Assembly: GCA_015501595.1 (NCBI GenBank)
Contig: JADNRX010000209.1
Span: forward strand, 31,303-95,302
Direction: 5' to 3'
Length of the DNA stretch: 64,000 nucleotides
Origin: Hymenopellis radicata
Lineage: Eukaryota; Basidiomycota; Agaricomycetes; Agaricales; Physalacriaceae
The translations under genes were made by a program, and so were the position numbers. Each line of letters begins with the position of its first letter. Within the stretch, counting starts at the first letter, position 1. Below the pieces are notes generated by a model. That model had not been told where the DNA came from, made no database searches, and saw nothing but the letters and a program-made list of their open reading frames with translations. Below are positions 58,757 to 64,000 of the stretch, piece after piece.

Positions 58757-60942
58757 TCATGAACTCACTCCAATGTAAAGCGTGAAAGTTACTTTCGGAA
58801 AAATCTTTTCCACCCCTTTTCGTCCCGAGCATCGTCCCCACTCAGGTGGGCAAGGCATCGAAGACGCATCCTCGTTGAGCGTGAATGACCGGAAGTTCTG
58901 CATCAGTCGCACCAGCATGAAAGACATTTCGTTGAAAGCAAACTATGTCGCTATCAGTAGGCGATGAGAAAGTGATGCGAGTTGCCTCACCTGTTGCCCG
59001 ATGCATATACGTGGACCTGCGTTGAAGGGAAGAAATATGAACGGATTTGGGACAAAGTATTTCTTGTTGCGTTCATCCAGGAATCGGTCGGGGTCAAACT
59101 CGTCAGCTGAAACCCACTGAGCACGGCATGCGATGCGAAAGGAATGAGAATATGCTGACCGTCGGGCCCCCACAGGTCCTTTCTTCGATGCATCACCATC
59201 ACTGAATATACAACTCTGTCCAGCCTCAGAAGCGGTGGTTGTTTTACCAAGGCAAATACTCACTGCGTATGCGGGGGAACATAGATGGGCTTCTCTCCAG
59301 GAACGTCTGGGGGAAGTAGAGCACCTTCAACCGTTTCACGAACGTTGGCCGGTCTACAGTCGCTTAGGTCAGGTTCATACAAAAGGAGAACGGAGCAAAG
59401 ACGCCATACACGGGTGGAAAGAGCCGTAACGTTTCTAGATGAACACGAGACTTAGATACCCGTCCAGACATTCGAGGACGCGCTCACCGTTTATGACCGC
59501 CTTCATGTACTTTAACTCCTTAACATCCACTATTCCTGGTTGACGATGTGGTCCCACAACTTGGAAAACTTCAGCTCGAAGTCGGGCCATGACTTCCGGG
59601 TGCGTGGCAAGGAAATAAACGACAAAGGACAGCGTCGATGCAGTAGTATCTCGGCCGGCAATGAGGATGTTAATGCTGGTAGCAACCGGTGAGTCTAAAA
59701 TGGTCCGGCACGACGCAGGCTTCGAAACTTACATTTCTTCCCGTATGATAGACACGTCTAACAGTTTGGGATCAGAGCGATGTCAAGGCCGTGGAATTAA
59801 GGTACTTGCCATCTGTCGCACGAACCAAATGATCCAGCAAGGTGTCTCCGGCGTCGTCCTCGTCTCCATTCATATTCTCAGCGTCGACTTGCTTATTACG
59901 CTGCATCGCGGCATCAATGATGGGGTAGATGTACGCGTTCACCTTGTCCAGATGCTCGTTTAACAAGTTCTTCTTAATCTCCAGAAGCGGCCACAGAAAC
60001 ATTGTCCGCTCACGCTGGGCTAGAACGAGCATCGTTTTTAAGAACGCATCCGAGAAGGTGTCCGCATCTGAGGCCGATGCATCGTCATGAGGATAAGGAA
60101 GTGACGATGAAAGACTGTTGACGCAGGCGCCAAACAAGAACTCGGTAGCAGTATCCATGGTGAAACGTTGAATTAGGTCCTGAAAGTCGACGGGCGCCCC
60201 GAGGCGAAGCCGATCTTTCATCTTTTGAATGGTGGATAGGGCATGTCGGTCGAATATATCAAAGTGCGTCACCCGATCTCTGGAAAAGAAAGGGCGGCTG
60301 AGCGTGCGATGGAATCTAGAGAACAAGTCAGCATTACGCAACTCGTGGGACGAAAATCTGAATTGACCTCCACATGTCGCCGTCGGCATTGAAAATGCCT
60401 GAACCCAAAACAGGTTTCATGACGGTGCGGAATGTAGGTCCTACAAAGCACTTCAGATCGTCTTCATGCTCATTCAAAAGCAACGGAGACACACCTTTTT
60501 CGAACTTGTCAAACTGCGTAGCGAGAATCGCTTGGATATGTTTGGGCGATACCGTCGTCGGCAAGGAGAACCCTCCAAAGTCCAAGTCATAGATTGCGCC
60601 ATACTCGTCCGCATAATCTTGGAACGCGTCGCATGGATATCCAGATTCAACGGCACGATCCAAGGCCAGTAGCACATCAAAGTTCAACGGCAGTTTACCG
60701 CGTATCCGAGGCGCCAGCCTCGCACCCAACGACCGTGCAGTACGCTCGTCCCTATAACGAGCGACATACCGCCGGGCGACCAAGCCAGACACCGCGCAAA
60801 TCAACGATAGAACGGCCAAGCTTCCTTTCGAAAGCGAAGGCAGAATGTAGCCAGCTAGGAGTGAAAAGCCGGCGACGTAGATGCATCCATGCAGAAAAAC
60901 CTTGGATATGAAGAGAGCGCCAGGTGTCAAAGTAAATGGCAT
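58757..60942 (-). CDS. Cytochrome P450 monooxygenase (CYP63-like)
   Basis: Membrane-anchored heme-thiolate monooxygenase of the endoplasmic reticulum. Nine exons: 60942-60368, 60315-59810, 59757-59733, 59675-59488, 59434-59410, 59362-59264, 59215-59160, 59106-58991, 58942-58757, giving 591 residues. Two hydrophobic segments near the N-terminus form the anchor. The I-helix motif is AGRDTTAST, the K-helix ExxR is [10 protein letters not shown], the PERF region is FDPDRFLDE, and the heme loop is [15 protein letters not shown] with the Cys ligand. All are intact. The long CYP63-type D-E region ([14 protein letters not shown]) is present. The second intron (59809-59758) starts GCAAGT. The start at 60942 is preferred over 60969 because a TATA-like box at 60981-60988 would lie too close to the latter. 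Substrate unknown; xenobiotic or long-chain oxidation is typical for the clade. Confidence 0.93.
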
Positions 60943-60980
60943 GATAGGACCGGCCGAGAAGCCATTCAAGACCAGACTTC

Positions 60981-60988
60981 ATATATAA
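60981..60988 (-). promoter_or_regulatory. TATA-like box of the P450 gene
   Basis: TATATAAG-type word on the plus strand, read as TTATATAT on the minus strand, about 40 nt upstream of the ATG at 60942. Confidence 0.5.
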
Positions 60989-61307
60989 GTGCTGGCCGAG
61001 AGGCGATCGTTTGAGACCATCGGCGTAAAAGCGGGGTAACGTTCCTCTAGGCGTGTCGCGGCGTGACATCCGGCGGGGAACGACGGGGGTAACGGGAATA
61101 TTTACCGGAAAGTAGACAGCAAATTGTCAAGAGATGAAGGAAAGAAACAAGAGCGGGTCGGAGTTTGAATTATCTCAGCGCCCAGATTTGCAACGCGACC
61201 CAAGCCAGTGCTGAGAGTGAGAGCTACGGTTTCCATTTCACTACTTGATCGTCAGATTAGAAACGTGCATAGGTAAGGACGGGCATCGTCATATATTCTT
61301 ATCCTGG

Positions 61308-61900
61308 TCATCTCAGTTTCTGTACTGACCCCACGTCTACTAGTAGGGAAACTCCTATCGTCTGGCTTCTTGTACAAACGCGACTACTTCTAAAGAAAAC
61401 CAAAGTCAGTTCCGACAATCGATGGCTGCGCCACTGTGTACTAGCGCTCTCCGGCGACATGATAACCATCATGGACTTTTCCCGGGCTTCCTGCTCCATT
61501 TTCTTTCTCAATTCTGATTCCGCCTCTTCCTTCTTCCTAGTTGCTTCAACCTCGCGCAAACTCGCCGCCTCTTCCTCCTTCCTCTTGACCTCTGCCTCGC
61601 GGTGCCGACGCCTCTCTAACACTTCCTCTGACGCGCTTCTGATCTCCTTCGACAACCCTCTATATCCAATTTCTCATGCTCACTGCGAACAGCGATGGTC
61701 AAGGCATCAACTCGCAGACATAACAACCTCAACTCGGATTCCAGATGCCTGTCTTTCGTGGCTACACTATGTTTACCCGCTGGTGGATTTATTGGTGCGG
61801 GTTTCGGTTTCAGCGGTAGCGCCTGCAAGCTTCCCGACCTCTGCATGGATCTGCTTGAGCGACATAACCTGGTCATCATACGGCGCGCGGGGCCTCTTGA
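61308..61900 (-). pseudogene. Decayed third copy of the coiled-coil/J-like family
   Basis: The minus strand encodes a heptad-rich coil with the same composition as the two neighbours. It is split over three frames: QIHAEVGKLAGATAETET, then ESELRLLCLRVDALTIAVRSE, then SKEIRSASEEVLERRRHREAE and KKMEQEAREK. The frame change between the second and third pieces is about position 61653 and needs one base. Another lies near 61800. The frame runs out at about 61308 with no HPD module. This looks like a truncated, non-functional paralog. Homology to copies 1 and 2 rests on composition and neighbourhood, not on a conserved motif, so it could be an unrelated coil. Confidence 0.5.
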
Positions 61901-62469
61901 CGGCGTGCGCGTAAGAAGTAAGTTTTCAGACGAAAGCGTTAGTCAATTTCAAGCGACGGATACGAATGATGAAAGAAACGTACAATCCAAGGACGCGTCT
62001 CGCTGAAGCGAGGCTTCCAAGGGGAGTACTTCATGAGGTTGACGCAGGGGGCGCTCATGGCTGCTTAGGGTTTTACGACTAACGTGTGCTTTTAGCATGA
62101 AAGGTCTGGTTGTGTGAAGTGGGCGTACGCACTGTAGTAAGGGTATATATACTGTCCACTACTGTCCAGCATACACGATCAAAGCGCGATGCTGGTGTAC
62201 AAGGCCATCCTTTGTCTGGTCAACGCGCTGGCTCCGAGCCTTGGACCCGGTCCAACTGACAGGCCATCCAAGAGATCTCCTTATGAAGACGGGCCGCCCG
62301 TAAAACTTCTCAATCAACGAGCGCACAAGGTTTCGCTGCAGTACATAACTCATCAACCTTGACTCCGCAAGTTTCCCGGCCCGAACTTCTGAGTCCAAGT
62401 GAAAGTAAAGTCCGTGTTATTAGACTGTAATTATTACGACTCCACAAAAACATTAAATATCATAATACT
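61901..62469. other. Intergenic stretch
   Basis: No supported gene. A 79-codon minus-strand frame at 62159-62398 shows no domain. Confidence 0.4.
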
Positions 62470-63204
62470 TTAACAGAACTTGTGAGTGAAGGTCTGCCCC
62501 AACGCAGAATTCCTATCGGCCGCGTAATCCGTAGAATAGCTGTAAGCCTGGTCATCCGGGCAGGACGACGTCGAGCACGTAACGCTCTGGCCATCCGAAG
62601 AGCTCAACGTCGTCGGAATGTTAATGCTAGCATCGACGCGGCTCAAATCCCACGCCGTGCGCTGTCCGCCGTAGGCGCCAAAGTCACCGTAGCCGTATTC
62701 AGACAAGATGACGCCCGACGTGATACCGGCGTCGTTGCACACGAGACCTATGCACAGAACGCCATAAGAACGCGCTCAAAGAGATTAACGACTCAGACAT
62801 ACCGCCGTTGCATCCTCCAGTCGCGCAGTTGGCGCCGTTTCCATCACAGCCAGTACGGCCCAGGCGCGGATGCCCTATGAATAGGGAGGAGGAGGTCAGG
62901 AATAGGTGGGTGACGGAGGGAGGAAAATAGCGTACCAAAGCGTAGTCGTCAATGCCGTACGACGCCGAGGCGCCGGAACCCAACTGGACGCCGTACGAGA
63001 CAGACGTGTCGGGTTGGCCATAGGGAGCCTTTCCTATGGCAGCCCAGACGGCTAGAAACGATGATGATTAGTCGGCTATATGCATACCAATTGAGAAAGC
63101 GCGAGCGTACTGTAACCACAGTTGTTCTGGAAGTTGATGGTGAACGCCGACGACGACACGACGAGCGTCGAAGCAAGAGCAGCGAAAGCGGCGGAGAATT
63201 TCAT
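62470..63204 (-). CDS. Thaumatin-like secreted protein, one probable frame break
   Basis: Small secreted protein of the thaumatin-like family, some members of which are antifungal or beta-glucan-active. The minus strand starts at 63204 with a signal peptide (MKFSAAFAALASTLVVSSSA) and the family opening FTINFQNNCG. An intron with GT-AG ends follows, then TVWAAIGKAPYGQPD and GSGASASYGIDDYAL. After a second intron come GRTGCDGNGANC and, after a third, VCNDAGITSGVIL, ending THKFC. Cys spacing fits the family. Between GIRAW and GRTGC the expected TGG-GGC reads TGGGCC, so one G seems missing (62859-62861), or the second intron is retained (its reading is open). Size about 200 residues. Either a one-base consensus error or early decay. 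Confidence 0.7.
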
Positions 63205-63897
63205 CGTAGAGCTATAGACTGAAAGTAGATCCAAGTCGGTAGACACAGAATACAGCCATCCAAAAAAACATAGCGGTTAAATACTCATAGCCAAAGAATC
63301 ACGGAAAATAGAGGAAACACTAGACCAGCGGGAGCACATGTAGGACAGGGGCCAACACACGTTGGAGACTGTTGCGGCCGCTCGCGTTCCTGCACATCCA
63401 AGATGATACGCTCACATGTCGTGCGCGTATGTTTGGATGTCATTTCAAATCCACACTTTCCACGCTCCAGAGGCAAACTAACAAGAGAAAAAGATCGTTT
63501 CAGAGGTCGGGCCAAGCATTGTGGTAGGATTCCAGGCGGGGAAATTCACTGATACTGCGTAGGTCGGCATCAGATGTGCGCGCGGTGCGCTAAAACGTTC
63601 GAAGGGGGAGGTGCTAAATTGTTGTGGAGGTCCTCCGAAGGAATAAAGTTGAGGCAGTGATGGTCATGATGATGGTGGTTCAAGAAAGACCGTTGCACAG
63701 CCACACCACGTCTATCAATCTGACCTGTTAAGGACAGATACTCGGACCGAGGGCGGGTGTTTTCACAAAATGAATTGCTTTGGGTGCTCCAGACATCTAT
63801 CAAGCACAAAATACTCCTCAATAAAGACATGCGCGGCGAAAAGAATCTATAGTTACCGTCTCCAGACGAAGGAGGGGACGCCGTGGGTATGATAGGT
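63205..63897. other. Intergenic stretch between the thaumatin-like gene and the tRNA
   Basis: No supported gene. A TATTTAA-type word on the minus strand near 63280 is a possible promoter element for the thaumatin-like gene. Confidence 0.4.
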
Positions 63898-63990
63898 GGG
63901 GACATAGCTCAGTTGGGAGAGCAACAGACTGAAGTGGCGCCAATCCTTGTTCCTTTCTGGAGGTCCCCAGTTCAATCCTGGGTGTCCCCA
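63898..63990 (+). tRNA. tRNA-Phe (anticodon GAA) with intron
   Basis: The acceptor stem GGGGACA pairs with TGTCCCC before a discriminator A. The D arm is GCTC-AGTTGGGA-GAGC, the anticodon loop CTGAAG places GAA at 63931-63933, and the T arm is CCCAG-TTCAATC-CTGGG. About 20 nt between loop position 37 and the 3' half (from 63935) have no place in the cloverleaf and form the canonical intron position. One pair of the anticodon stem (A27-G43) is mismatched. T8 after one base (63991-64000) is the RNA polymerase III terminator. Confidence 0.93.
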
Positions 63991-64000
63991 TGTTTTTTTT

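Noticed and set aside
1..64000. CRISPR arrays, operons or bacterial ribosome binding sites
   Set aside because: The window is eukaryotic (dense spliceosomal introns, split tRNA) and none is visible.

Overview
This 64 kb window is nuclear DNA of a filamentous basidiomycete, most likely an Agaricomycete. Genes are compact, with many 45-65 nt GT-AG introns (plus some GC-AG introns). The families are typical of the group: F-box/leucine-rich proteins, a sedolisin-type secreted protease, a GH18 chitinase, a multi-LysM protein, a fungal P450, a DUF4336 protein, and long coiled-coil proteins ending in an HPD-type J-like module. A split tRNA-Phe closes the window. I cannot name the species.

Layout. 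1-5.2 kb: transposon-like and low-complexity debris, a minisatellite, and a decayed membrane-protein gene cut by a 242 bp TA-flanked inverted-repeat element. 5.2-8.3 kb: a six-exon short-chain dehydrogenase convergent with a single-exon membrane protein that joins a TLC-like half to a bacterial Lgt-like half. 9.3-10.9 kb: a terminal-inverted-repeat element. 11.4-12.7 kb: a D-2-hydroxyacid dehydrogenase. 12.8-20.0 kb: two tandemly repeated arms (about 1.25 kb unit, inverted to each other) around a proline-rich hypothetical gene and a 751 bp element. 20.5-27.1 kb: two F-box genes and a sedolisin. 27.7-28.1 kb: a hAT-like MITE. 28.3-29.3 kb: a HAD-family dehalogenase-like gene. 29.4-34.8 kb: gene-poor, repeat-rich. 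34.8-43.1 kb: a coiled-coil gene, an eight-repeat LysM protein and a GH18 chitinase, all on the minus strand. 43.7-49.4 kb: broken-looking plus-strand coding tracts that I could not assemble. 49.7-50.7 kb: a GT8 glycosyltransferase. 51.9-62.0 kb: two intact and one decayed member of a coiled-coil/J-like family, interleaved with DUF4336 and P450 genes. 62.5-63.2 kb: a thaumatin-like gene. 63.9 kb: tRNA-Phe.

Functional reading. The extracellular set (sedolisin, LysM protein, chitinase, thaumatin-like protein) fits wall remodelling, chitin binding and protein digestion. The enzymes (SDR, hydroxyacid dehydrogenase, HAD, P450, DUF4336) look like independent metabolic genes and not a cluster: they lie on both strands, are separated by repeats and share no visible regulatory motif. 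For the intron-containing genes given with exon coordinates I checked that exons join in frame by hand; the LysM, chitinase and thaumatin models are partial. The most unusual object is the TLC-Lgt fusion. The most unusual structure is the inverted pair of repeat arms carrying 17 copies of a tRNA A-box-like motif.
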